Shown piece after piece: positions 46,901 through 57,900 of a stretch of DNA of 64,000 nt. Every line of letters starts with the position of its first letter. Positions within the stretch are counted from its first letter, which is position 1. Made by a program: the position numbers and the translations under genes. The notes beneath the pieces were generated by a model. The model did not search any database, was not told the origin of the DNA, and was given only the letters and a program-made list of their open reading frames with translations. Source of the DNA: Plantago ovata. Its lineage: Eukaryota > Streptophyta > Magnoliopsida > Lamiales > Plantaginaceae. The DNA lies in NCBI GenBank assembly GCA_028274465.1, contig CM051455.1, forward strand, positions 45,463,129 through 45,527,128. Reading direction: 5' to 3'.

Positions 46901-47867
46901 TAACTTGGTTTAAAACGAAGGTTTTACAACTCTCTACGTGTGTCTTTAGCACGACCTTATCAATCATCTTATTGGGTAAAATCCAACTTATTTGACCAAG
47001 GTAAATTGTGTTGACTATAATAAATTTGTTTGGTGAATGACAATAAATAACTTGTAACTTGTTTGACCAAAGTAAAGTAGTTTAATTATTATAAATTTGT
47101 TTGGTGAATGACAATAATGTGACCGACTGAATAGTTGACTGGTTTGAAATGTTAGTTTTTCGATAAATAAGTTTGAATAGTTCACTGGTTTGAAACATAG
47201 ATCAACTATTAATCATAATCATGTTATCAAATACAATATCAGTGGATTATATTGAGTTGTTTTTTATTTTTGCTCTATTAAAGTAGTATAATTATTTGCT
47301 GCATTTTAGTGAGTCAAAAAATTCATATTTTTTTATGTTAGGTTTCTGTCCTTTATGGTTTACTTGGCAAGAAAAGAATCTAATCTAAACATGTGTTACT
47401 TCAGAATTGTGCTGGTCTTTGGGATTAACATTAAATTCACGTGTTAATTCATCATATAATTGCAATACAAGCAATTAAGAAATATAGAAAAAAGAGTACT
47501 TATCACATTACTTGATCACATGCCTTTCAAAGAATCAAAGTTTGTTTGATAGACCTAATCAATCTGATTAAGCATTTAATTTTGTTACAAAGATGATCAA
47601 CCCAATGTTAACACATCATTATTCATTATCATTTAAATGTGCACCATTAATTTCTTCTTAACCCACACACACACATCAAACTGCTACACATACACGTTTT
47701 ATAGTTTATACTTATCAAATTTAGACATCAAGGATAAGGGTTTTTTTTTGTAAAAGAACTGATAACTCCAAAATTAGCTTAGATGATAGGTGATTAGTAA
47801 TGAGAATTAATTATTAACTCGTCCTTTCAATTGTTTTGAAGATAAATATTCTATATTATTATTATAT
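43991..47867. other. Intergenic DNA
   Basis: AT-rich, no gene recognised. Contains a tandem duplication of about 71 bp at 46991-47125 (TTTGACCAARGTAAA ... GGTGAATGACAATAA, two copies). Confidence 0.5.
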
Positions 47868-47872
47868 ATATG

Positions 47873-48150
47873 TGTAACGCCCCGACCAATCCGGCCGGCG
47901 TGGTTACTCATGGGCGCTCTCCGGGGTGATATGCTGCCCCACAGACCAACACGGGTTCTAATCCGCGCATTTTGTCCTCCGTCGTTGCCACCGGGAACTT
48001 CCCAGTGGGTCACCCATCCTAGAATTGCTCCACAGCAAGCACGCTTAACTCTGAAGTTCTTCTAGGTGGATTCCCGAAAAGAAAGGTGCACCTTGATGGT
48101 ATGAGTAGCGTTCTCAACCTTTTTAAGCTTCTGAAATCTGGGGCGTTACA
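47873..48150 (-). mobile_element. Cassandra-type solo LTR carrying a 5S rRNA-like domain
   Basis: The 278-bp unit begins TGTAACGCCCC and ends GGGGCGTTACA, with an exact ATATG duplication on each side (47868-47872 and 48151-48155). On the minus strand it contains a 5S-rRNA-like stretch: CATACCATCAAGGTGCACC, GAGTTAAGCGTGCTTG, then CTAGGATGGGTGACCCACTG and GGAAGTTCC, in 5S order. LTRs with an embedded 5S promoter define Cassandra TRIM elements. Only one LTR remains, so the element was lost by LTR-LTR recombination. Confidence 0.92.
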
Positions 48151-48493
48151 ATATGAATCCCTAGTTAAATTGAACTTTGAACCGATACTTGAAAAATTGA
48201 CGATTATGATACTCAACTTTCGTCGTATAATTTTTTATTATATTTTCTCACGTAAACTTTGTTATATACTTCTCTCGGCGTGAAATACATTACACTTAAC
48301 TCTCAAACCCAAAAAGAATCCACAAATTCATTCAGTGATCATATTCCAAACTTGGCACAGATTCTCTCCTCACCTCTTGCAAGACCCTTATGTGGCTCCA
48401 ATGTAAACGAGTCACTCCCTTCAACTTTACCCAAAAAATCCTTATTCGCCAGATTGCCCTTCACCTTTTCCCAATTGCCCCTGAGCTATTACT

Positions 48494-48500
48494 TATAAAT
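48494..48500 (+). promoter_or_regulatory. TATA box of RADIALIS-like gene 1
   Basis: TATAAAT, 82 bp before the ATG at 48582. A normal core promoter position for a short 5' UTR. Confidence 0.65.
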
Positions 48501-48581
48501 ACCCTACACATTGAAACATTTCTAGTATCACCAAGAAAAACCAAAACCTCAGCATACATACAAAAAAAGAAAAAACCAACA

Positions 48582-49322
48582 ATGGCCTCAAGCTCATTGA
48601 GTTCCCGTAGAAATGGCTCGTGGACGCCCCAAGAGAACAAGCTCTTCGAGAGGGCACTGGCCCGGTTCGACAGGGACACTCCTGACCGCTGGCACAACGT
48701 GGCTCGTGCAGTCGTAACGGTAAGTCTGCGGAGGAAGTGTGAAAAGGCACTATGAGGTCCTCATTGAAGATCTCCGGAGGATTGAAGCTGGTGACGTGCC
48801 TATTCCCAAGTATAGAAACAATAATACTACTGCCGATGAAGAGCAAAGGTAATTAATTAATTAACTAGTATTATTATGTTATATTTAATTAATATAGTAC
48901 TAGTAGTTAACTAGCATACAAAAATACTTCACATGATTATGCTTTTGTTTGATGTCATTTTTATGAGCTAGTTTTACTTTGTTTGTGTCGTTTTTGGATG
49001 TTCTCATGCATGCAAAGGAACAAAACTCTTTCAATTTGTCTCATTGTCTCACTATCCCAAGATAAATCCAAATAAAACATGCTTTTTTATATTTTATATT
49101 TTGTTATGTTTTACTTTTTTTATGGTTATTTTTTTAATTAATTTTGTTGGCTTGTTTGACAGCTTCTAAGGTACTTGNNNNNNNNNNNNNNNNNNNNNNN
49201 NNNNNNNNNNNNNNNNNNNNNNNNNNNNNNNNNNNNNNNNNNNNNNNNNNNNNNNNNNNNNNNNNNNNNNNNNNNNNTTTTGTTGCTTGTTTGACAGGCT
49301 TCTAAGGTACTTGAAGATGTGA
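48582..49322 (+). pseudogene. RADIALIS-like single-MYB gene 1, frame broken, across a gap
   Basis: Small SANT/MYB-related proteins of this family act by competing for partner MYB-like factors. ATG 48582 starts [20 protein letters not shown], then [17 protein letters not shown] and HNVARAV. A base is then missing (GTCGTAACGG where GTCGGTAACGG would keep the frame), and two extra bases occur in GAAGTGTGAAAAGG. The expected [20 protein letters not shown] is spread over other frames. Exon 1 ends at 48848 before GTAATT. Exon 2 (49298-49322, after GACAG) codes LLRYLKM and a stop. A 100-N gap lies in the intron. The gene may be real and intact if the indels are consensus errors. Confidence 0.7.
49178..49277. 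other. Assembly gap of exactly 100 N
   Basis: Both sides carry the same about 38 bp: TTTTGTTGGCTTGTTTGACA with GCTTCTAAGGTACTTG before, and TTTTGTTGCTTGTTTGACAG with GCTTCTAAGGTACTTG after, differing by two single-base indels. The round gap size marks an unknown length. Confidence 0.98.
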
Positions 49323-50820
49323 GGTGAAGGTGTTTTGATGACCACTCAACATCGGTTTATTATTAAAAAAAATATGACCACCAAACAAGAATGTAAGAGT
49401 ACTAATTAGGTGGCTCGATCGATCGATGGTGGTGGTGAAATTATTATTATTATGATTTTTTTTTTTCTTCTAATCTTCTGGCAAGAATTAATCAATGCCT
49501 CAAGTAATCTATGTCTGTTGTAGCTTTGAATATTTGATGTTTGTTTTTGGTTTAATTCATTATGAAGCAAATGAATGTACTTGATCAATCGATCATGACT
49601 AATCCGAAAATGGATTGTGATGAAATGATCATGACCCAGGTGTAATGAAATGTAGTAGTTCCAATAAATTTCGAATATTTTGTATTTCATTTGTGCATGT
49701 AATGTGCTTGTGTTCATCATTTTGCATCTTTAGTTTATAACTTTTTGGTTCGTAATGTATGTAATGTTCCACTAGTGTACGTAGTTTGACCAATGTAATT
49801 AGCCGAACCATTCACGAGAAAATTTGATTCGTACAACGTTCGTTTTGAGTTCGATAGTGTTCATGATAACGTTTGCTATAAGAGTCTAATTATATAAGCT
49901 TATTTGTGAACAAACTCGAACTGTATATCACTAATATATATATTTTCTTCCTTTTCAAAGCTTACGGATATCGTTTGATACGTACTGTAGTATATACTTT
50001 TGTGCCCACAGGCCACAACAACATACAACTTAATATCCTTTTATGTAATGTATATCATAGATTTATTTGAGGGGAAAGAATGATGACATTTTTACATGCT
50101 AGTGCCATTATACACGAAGCTACTTATCATTTACAATATTCTCATAATAAACTAAGATACTAAGATAGTACACCGTACCCATTTTATTCAAAACATATGG
50201 TTCTAGAATTTAAATTTTTTTTTTTTTTGAAACGGTCAAATTTTTTGATTTATATTAATTTAAAAGATAGCATAAGAAATGCTACACATACATCACCACA
50301 TCTAGACGAACAGGCAAGTTTGTACCCAATTCAACGCGTGATCAAACTCAAAGCGTACAAAAATTGTGGGTCCAACAAGATTCCTTTAAGATAGGGTTCA
50401 ATTGCTCATGTAAATTATTTGAAGTCACTAGTGTGTCCATATTTGTTTGAATTCTAAATTCAAATTTAACAAACTAACCACAACCAAGAAGAACTGGGCA
50501 AATTGTAGAAATAATGTACTTACTCCATAAACTTTAAAGGGCCCAATTTGTTTTGTTGATTTATTTTATTTTATTTTTTGGAACATAAAAAACAATCAGG
50601 GCATTAGTTACAAAATAAATTGAAGATAAACCGGTCAACAAAATAAACTGAAGATCTTAAAAGTATACAGAAAAAACAATAAGGGAATTAGTTACAAAAC
50701 ATAAAACTTTAGGGGTCAATTTCATACAAACCGGAAATATTGGCGGTTAAAGACCTGATAAATTTCCATGGACTATTTAATTATATTTTTCCCAAGCCTG
50801 GAAATCAAATTAGGATTCTC
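49323..50820. other. Intergenic DNA
   Basis: 3' flank of RADIALIS-like gene 1 and AT-rich sequence. No gene recognised. Confidence 0.5.
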
Positions 50821-52716
50821 TGCTCAATTGAAGCTTGCTGAGGAAGAAAACTTGTGCGCTTTTTCATCCAAAGGTATCTGTTCATCTCTGTCTTCCTGTG
50901 CGAATTCATCTGCTATGTCCTGTAATTGTAATTTACAGTAATCGATTTCCTGTAATGTTCCCTACGGCTGAAAATTCGATATCTCTTTCGTTTGGTTTTC
51001 ATGGTTTAAGATTATGCTAGAAGATTTATGGAAAACATTATGCTACAGTTGAACTGAGAAGGAAAATTGTTATACCATCCTCTTCTTTCTCTCTCGCTCA
51101 AATTCTTTGCATCTTTGTGCAAATTTGTGCTGGAAGAATTGTGTTTTGTTTTAGGCACTCCATGTGTTTGATAATATGCCAAAGAGAGTATTTGACTTTA
51201 AACAATAGGAAAATTGTTGCTGTGTTGTGTGGCCTGTTGTTGATGTGTTCATTGGTTTAGGTTATTAGGTTTATAATGCTGGTTTGATTACCATGTGTAA
51301 CGTGATGGCATGGTGGCATATTTGAGATGTCTTATGATTTTTATATGATAATTCTGTTTCATTGAGCTCCCTGGTTTAGAGAACTGAAAAATGTGCTCTG
51401 CTGATAATTATCCATTAAAAAAAAATTATAAATGGGTTATGAGGTTTACCTCACCCATTTACTACCCACCTATTTACTCTTATTTGTAAATGGGTGTAAA
51501 TAGGTGGGTGGTAAATGGGTGGGAAGCCTAACACACCAAACCCATACCTCACCTAATAGCCTAAATTGACACCCTTAGTAAACAGTATAAGTTAGTTTAT
51601 TATGTGTAATCATTTGAAGATGGGAATAGTGAGTGAGTTGAGTTTATGCTAAGTAGTAAGGTAAGTGAATTAAGGTCCATTGGATCGATATTTTATCTGC
51701 TGAAAGTGTCGAGGATGTCGAGTTGTAAACATTGATTTCAGCTGCTAGTTGCCTTTGATTTTTTTGGAGTTGGATAAAGCTGCCTTTTTGTTGATATTTG
51801 TAATACAAGTAAATTAGGACTTCTTTTTTTTTTTTTTCTGTAAATTACATTACAGTATTAGATTAGATTATTGGTATTAGGTTTGGTGCAAATCTCCTCC
51901 TGCCCTCTATTAGGTAATTGACCAGGAATGGGCTATCAGGTTGTTCAGTGCATGTGAACTTAGAATAGGCATCATTGACAGGTTTAAAGTATAGCTTCTT
52001 TACCGAACTGGTCTTAGACGAATCATTAGGCAGCCTGACTGTTTTCAGCAATTGGTAGTGGTATCTTTAGTTACCTTGATATGACTTCTTGACATGAGAA
52101 ATGTGTTCCGTGGGTGCCATAATCAAGCTTCAAAGTTCAAAGGAAATGTCTAATTAGATTTATATACTGTGCATCTTTTGTTTATCTTTCGCGCACCATG
52201 CTCCTCTGCAGTTTTATACATGGTCCTGAAGTTTAGGTGACTGCAAAGTTTATTTCTTTGTTTCTCGCCCTTAGTGATTTATGACTGTTTTTTTCTTTGC
52301 TAACAATCGGCTCTTCTCTCCAGTTTGTATTAACATGGCAACTGATACAAGTTCAAACAAGAAGGTGGCGTCATCTGGATCTCCCAACCCAGCTATGGCT
52401 TCATGTCGGAAGAAGAAGAGTGAGAGTGCAACTTTCCTTGAAGATGTTAAGGATCACATTGACGAATTCATTAATGCATCAATGGATGAGCACAAGACTT
52501 GTTTCCAAAAGACCATCAAGAAGGTCTGCTTTAGTCTTTTAGTCTACATACGAAAGTATGCTTTTTTTTCTCTGATATAATTAATTATATTCCTTGTCTT
52601 TTGATTTTATGTATTTCCAGATGTTTGGCATGTCAAAAGTTGTTGCAGAAAGGAGCTCAGAAATCAAGGAAGTGGAAAGTTCTCTGCCTCTTCGAACAAC
52701 GGTGGCTCATGAGTAA
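50821..52716 (+). CDS. Small conserved plant protein of unknown function
   Basis: Two coding exons, 52335-52523 and 52621-52716, GT-AG, phase 0, giving 94 aa. It reads MATDTSSNKKVASSG, CRKKKSESATFLEDVKDHID, EFINASMDEHKTCFQKTIKK and then MFGMSKVVAERSSEIKEVES, ending TTVAHE. I recognise this pattern as a plant-wide family of unknown function; no signal peptide, membrane segment or catalytic motif is visible. A 5' UTR intron is likely: donor at 50874 (CCAAAG/GTATCT) and acceptor at 52322-52323 (CTCCAG), with transcription starting near or before 50821. The feature span includes that UTR; the coding part starts at 52335. Confidence 0.82.
51452..51521. repeat. Near-perfect 26-bp inverted repeat in UTR intron
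   Basis: CACCCATTTACTACCCACCT plus ATTTAC (51452-51477) is mirrored at 51496-51521 with one mismatch around an 18-bp loop. Confidence 0.9.
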
Positions 52717-53472
52717 GTTCTGACTGTTGGCTTGGAGAAAGAGAGTGTATCAGATGTCACATGTTAAAGATGATGTTTTCAAATAATGTTCACTTCAGTT
52801 TGTGCATCTATTTGAAATCTTAGGAAATTAATTTTGGATACTGTAGAAATCATCGTTCCTGTTATCTCCAAATATCAACATCTTAATAAACCGGAATTTC
52901 TTTCTTAGAGACTTGTCATATGTTGCCAAAGAGATCTAATTTTTCATATGGATGACTAGCTATGCTGTTGTGCTTGATGCACTAACTACCGGGGGGGGGG
53001 GGGGGGATTGGGATGGGGTGTGTGTTCATATTACATTTGTTGTGCTCCTCCTGTTTTGCGCTTTGCAGCCGTTTATTTTTATACATCATGGATATTGTTC
53101 GTCCAATGCATATTTTAGCACTGGAGAGGCTTATTGAACATAAAATGCCCAACATCGAATTTTCCTACTTCTTTTGGTGGTTATTATCCTGGTTTGTTGT
53201 TTTAACGTACCACTCTAACAATGTCCCATGTGATTCCTAGTGGATGAAGTTCTTCTCTGCAGTAATTGATGATTTGATGGTAAGAGTAAGAATTATATTA
53301 TTTGTGAGTACCCTGGCTTAGGAGCAAATCCAATTATTCAAAAACTATTAAGTAAATAATTTTTTTATCCCTTTGTAAACCTTTTCTCTTCATAAGTCTG
53401 TCTGTCCTTTATCCCAAACTTGAGAATTTACTGAGAAATGTGCAGAATTGGTCTGGTACAGCATAATGGATA

Positions 53473-53563
53473 CTAATTCATTATCACATTAGGATTGCAG
53501 ACCAGCATGAGTTCACTTCTAATTCATTATCACATTAGGATTAAAGACCAGCATGAGTTCACT
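53473..53563. repeat. 46-bp tandem duplication
   Basis: Two copies of CTAATTCATTATCACATTAG plus GATTRMAGACCAGCATGAG and TTCACT, differing at two bases. Confidence 0.92.
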
Positions 53564-53639
53564 GCTTCCCAATATGTTATATATGGTGAAAATGAAAGTG
53601 GGAAACCACAGATAGATGCTAAAAAAAAAAAAGGAAAAT

Positions 53640-53754
53640 TAGCTGAAGTGGCGTCATGCGGTTCTTGAAATCGTGCTGAGTTTTCTTGAGATTGTATTAA
53701 TGGTTTGATGGCTTGACATATACTTGCTACAGCTTCAGGTTTCTCATCCTGCAT
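53640..53754 (-). CDS. Unrecognised protein-like exon fragment
   Basis: Minus-strand frame MQDEKPEAVASICQAIKPLI, then QSQENSARFQEPHDATSANF, with balanced composition that looks coding. It is followed by a poly-pyrimidine run. No start context, partner exon or family is recognised; it may be a transposon or gene remnant. Confidence 0.25.
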
Positions 53755-54578
53755 AGCAATGTTGAGATTTTTTAAGATAATCTAAAGAAAGTAAATATAA
53801 GAAACCACAGTATTTCAATTTTAAAGTTAGGCCTGTCTTGTGTAGTTTGTTAACTATATGAATCCCACTCCTCACTCAACACTGTGAGATGGACTCCTCT
53901 GACATGTACTAGCCTTTTAAGATTGACATGTTCTTCTTTGTTCTTGTACACTTTGAACCTGTGATTTTGTTATTCAATGTTATAGCCCATATTGTGACCT
54001 GCATTGTAATATAATGCTGTCTTCAGAAGCCTACATTATTTGTGTACTGTTGGTGTTGTAGAACACTTAGCATGTGTATTATGGCCTCATTTTATTTGAA
54101 ATTAGCAATACATAAGCACTGCATGAAAAGGTCTAAACAGGCATTGCTGATAGACAAGTGAACACAAGCACATGCATGATGGCAGGGTCAACTTTTATGT
54201 TTTTCTATCTTTTTATATCTGCATGATCATTCATTTTCTAGTTTTTGTAAGACTAGCTCCATTTTTTTAATGCCCCGTGATGAAGGAGTTTATGTCTATT
54301 TTGTTGTCTTGTGTGTTTAGGTAAATACGGCACTGTTTAATGTGCTTATCTAGCTTAATGTAAGCATTCACACAATGCAAAAAGAAGTAAAACTGAGAAA
54401 ATTCCTTGAAATAGCAGGTAGCAAGTAATATATATCCATATTATTTAATACTTGATGTACCATAATAGAGCCTTGTGTATATCCAGTACAAATGTTGCTG
54501 AGCATAATAATAATTACTCCTTAATTATAAATTACCTCTTCTCTTCATCTTTTATGATGTCAACTCCTGCTCCAGATG

Positions 54579-54812
54579 TCACCAGTACTTGGGGAAGGGT
54601 ACTTTACCACTCTCTATGTATTTTACATCTTCTTCAAGGTTCTCATAGTGCTTCTTCACCTCTTCCGCCGTTCGGCTCCCAACAGCCCTGGCTACATTGG
54701 ACCAGCGGTCAGGCGTTTCCTTGTCATAGACAGCCAACGCCTTTTCAAAGGCTTTGTTTTCCTTAGCTGTCCAAGCCCCGCCTGAGCCACAGCTGATGGA
54801 ATTCGATGCCAT
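54579..54812 (-). CDS. RADIALIS-like single-MYB protein 2
   Basis: A 77-codon frame, [20 protein letters not shown], then [36 protein letters not shown] and [20 protein letters not shown]. This is the SANT/MYB domain of the RADIALIS/RSM family: Trp, Trp and Tyr at the three helix-core positions, plus the typical [11 protein letters not shown] end. Its VGSRT replaces the more usual VGGKT. TACTGGTGA at the end gives either W-stop or a GT donor, so a short second exon cannot be excluded. An in-frame ATG lies 12 bp upstream, but MASN is the family start. A 5' UTR intron (54828-54950, donor GTAAGT, acceptor AACCAG) and TATA box TATAAAA (54991-54997) support a working gene. It points toward the conserved gene at 52335-52716 and RADIALIS-like gene 1. 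Confidence 0.88.
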   Translation of the reverse strand: MASNSISCGSGGAWTAKENKAFEKALAVYDKETPDRWSNVARAVGSRTAEEVKKHYENLEEDVKYIESGKVPFPKYW

Positions 54813-54990
54813 TTCTTTGTTCAAAATCTGGTTAAAAAAAGGATATTAGAGAAGAGTGATATTAATGGCTTATATAAAATGTTGCTAGCAAAAGAAATTT
54901 GAGAATTGAAAATAGTAAGAATGGTTATGGAGAGTACAGAGTAAACTTACTGAGGTGGGATGGTGCAAATGAAGGGTGAAATGTTGCTCT

Positions 54991-54997
54991 TTTTATA
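54991..54997 (-). promoter_or_regulatory. TATA box of RADIALIS-like gene 2
   Basis: TATAAAA on the minus strand about 40 bp before the predicted 5' UTR splice donor. Confidence 0.6.
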
Positions 54998-57900
54998 GAC
55001 ATCAGAGATGTGGTAGAAGCAGAACAGTGTCTTCTATGTCACAATTATATGTAATAACGTGTCGCGTGTCATTATGGCTGGAAGTGTGTCATTCATTATT
55101 AAGCGCAATGCACCATTAACTCGAGCTTTCTTTAAAGATGAGTTTGGTTGGTCGAGATTTCAAACTTTCGGACATTTTGGGAAATGTTTAATATACAGAA
55201 ACACTTTGCAATGTAAAACTAAGAAGATTCTTCTTCGCTTGTATATATACAAAAAATTTAATTTTTTCTTTCTGTTCTTTTCTCGTTCCAAATAGGCTTA
55301 AAATTTAAACATTTTGACAAAATGATTTGGAAACATTGGTAATGTATCTCACACGCAGGAATACCGTATTACCTGAGTCCATTTCACTCTTCTTTTTCTC
55401 TTTTCTATTTTTGGTTTATACGAACTAACAAATACCTCACTCTGAGTGGCTCCAATGTGGTTGAGAATCTATGGGATACATGGGTGTGTTTTACTACAAT
55501 GTGGTACACGTTGTGACACAACATTTAGGTCTTAGGATCTTTTTCTGGTGGTAAGGTGGGGCAATGCTAGTTGGCCTATAAATTTGCAAAATCTGTAAAC
55601 TTTAGAGGGAGCTGAAAATAGGACAGAGAACAAATTCAGCTTTTAAGAATCTACATCCCCATGATGAAATGTTATCCTACTTGAGCAAAGATCTTTTTTC
55701 AACTTTTTAAAATTTTCTGTTTGGTAGATGTTCATGTTGCTTTGATGGAGATTCAGCAAATAATTTAATCATCTTGCTAATTATGTACTCCACTGGGCAT
55801 CCTAATCAAGTAGTAGCATAAATAAATATGGTACAATAAGTATATTTATATAGTTAAGTATGGGATTGGAGCAGAGACTTGGCTTGTTTTTAGCATTGGG
55901 TTTCTATCTTTAGTGTGTTAATTTAGTATATCATCAATAATGTTCACTCTGGTTGGTTTCTTGAGATCCCCTTATTCCAATCCAATTGGGTGAGTTCCTT
56001 CAAATAGAAGCATACATTTGCATAGATCTAACTATTATATCTCATATTCAAAACAATTATAGTAAGAAATTTTTGGCATGTCTATAAAATAGGAAAGTTA
56101 TTTGGGAATGCTAGAACTACTGTTCCCTTTATATTGAAAGACGAGAAGTCCCAGGTGAATGGCTCTAGGACCTCGTTTGTTACGAGGGTCAATTTGCTAC
56201 TGGTAGATCTGAGGACTCTGATGGCTGTAGATTGTGAATGTGTTCTAACAGCATTGATCCATATTGTGTAATCATCTGGCTTAACTGCTTGCTATAATTG
56301 TCCGCATCTTCACCCGTATAGTAGAATAGAACAAGTTGTGAGGAAGATACTTCCATGAGTTTAGATAAAATTCTTTTCTTTTTCTTTATATTATTCCACA
56401 TGCTGTAACTTTTATCATTTACACCTTTCTGAATTCTGAAGATAAGTTCATTGAGACATAACTATCTCTACTAGCATCCGTACAATGATTGTTGTAGTTT
56501 TCTTTTCTGGGCCAGAAAGAAAGTTCAACAGTATGGGTCTAGCTTACCCTGTTTTAAAGCAAACTGATAAGTTTCTCTTCTTATGTATGTTTTGCCACCA
56601 GAAGGAAAAATATTGAATGTCATTCATTCTTGAATTCAGTGATACCTGTTGCATTTCATACAGAATCTCTAAAATATCATCTTGTTACTTTACGGACATG
56701 TAAATTTGTGGTTGAATATCTTTTCTAGTCTCAGCTCTGGAATTTCATGACTTTATGTGCGCATAGCATATACTATCTTGTCTGCAGTTTTCGACGATTG
56801 TTCTTATTCATACGAGTTCATGGTGTGGTAACTGCTTCACATGCAGAAGTATGATATTGTGAAAATGCAGGGTTGTGTTTTGCAATTTGGGCGTATTATG
56901 TATATATTCTTGGTGACATGATCACATCATGTAGGTTATAGGCAACTAAAATCAACTATGTGGTAGAATCTTTTGTATATGATATTCGTTTTGGTCTATT
57001 ATGAACACACTTGTTGAGTTGGGGTCAATTTGCTATTCATTTGATTCCAAGCACAAAATCTTGGAAAAGGATGTGTGAAGATTTTTCATCATTCTATTCT
57101 CACAGTTACTGGTGTAGTGGTGTACTACCTTGTGCTCTGATAATTGTTGTGATAGTTAAAGTTAGAGGCAGTAAAATCATATAGAAAGAAAATTACAGCT
57201 TCATCTAGTTAGTGAAGTGATCCATAATTGATTTAAATATGAAAGCAAAGCTGCTGCGGAACTGGTGGTTCAATCACCGTTTCCGGTTCCATAAGTTTAT
57301 TTTAAACAGACCGCAATTCAGGTCAGGTATGGGTCTTGATTTTTGTTTCATTTGGTTGGGGCTGCCATGACTATAGTTCATAGGTTCAATTCTCGTCAAG
57401 TGCGTGATTATTTCTACTTTATTACTAGTTTTGTAATGGTTGGTGTATAATAGTTGCGAAATTGTAATAGTTCGATATATGATAGAATGATGTATTAGTT
57501 GACAATATATGACTCATCGAATAACCGGAATTCCATCATGAATGCTTCCCCTAAAGATTTTCTGAACATTTATGTTCTTTGGGAGCACGTACATCTTTTC
57601 TAATCAAATATTGACTTCTAACATCAAGTCGGATGGTAATGTAATCGGTGATGAGGTAGTCGATTATGTAATTAAAATAGAGGTTATAAGCCTCTTTTTC
57701 TTATTTGAAACTCTCAAGTTGAATAAACTGATTTGGATGACATTGTCGGGTGTATGCAACCGTTTAAACTTATTCTACATCTTAATTCTTAATTGTTTGC
57801 AATAATTAATAATTTATAAGTTGATAATTCTTTAAATTAAGTTGTGGTTTGGATCTTCTTAAGTAATTTCTTGTTAAATTAAATATGATTTCAGTTGTTC

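Larger units (their letters stand above)
52717..54578. other. Intergenic DNA between convergent genes
   Basis: Holds a G16 run at 52991-53006, a 46-bp tandem duplication at 53473-53563 and a protein-like minus-strand frame listed at 53640-53754. Otherwise no gene recognised. Confidence 0.5.

Noticed and set aside
48019..48216. Functional 5S rRNA gene
   Set aside because: The 5S-like part is diverged and lies inside a TG...CA unit with target duplications, so it is a Cassandra LTR.
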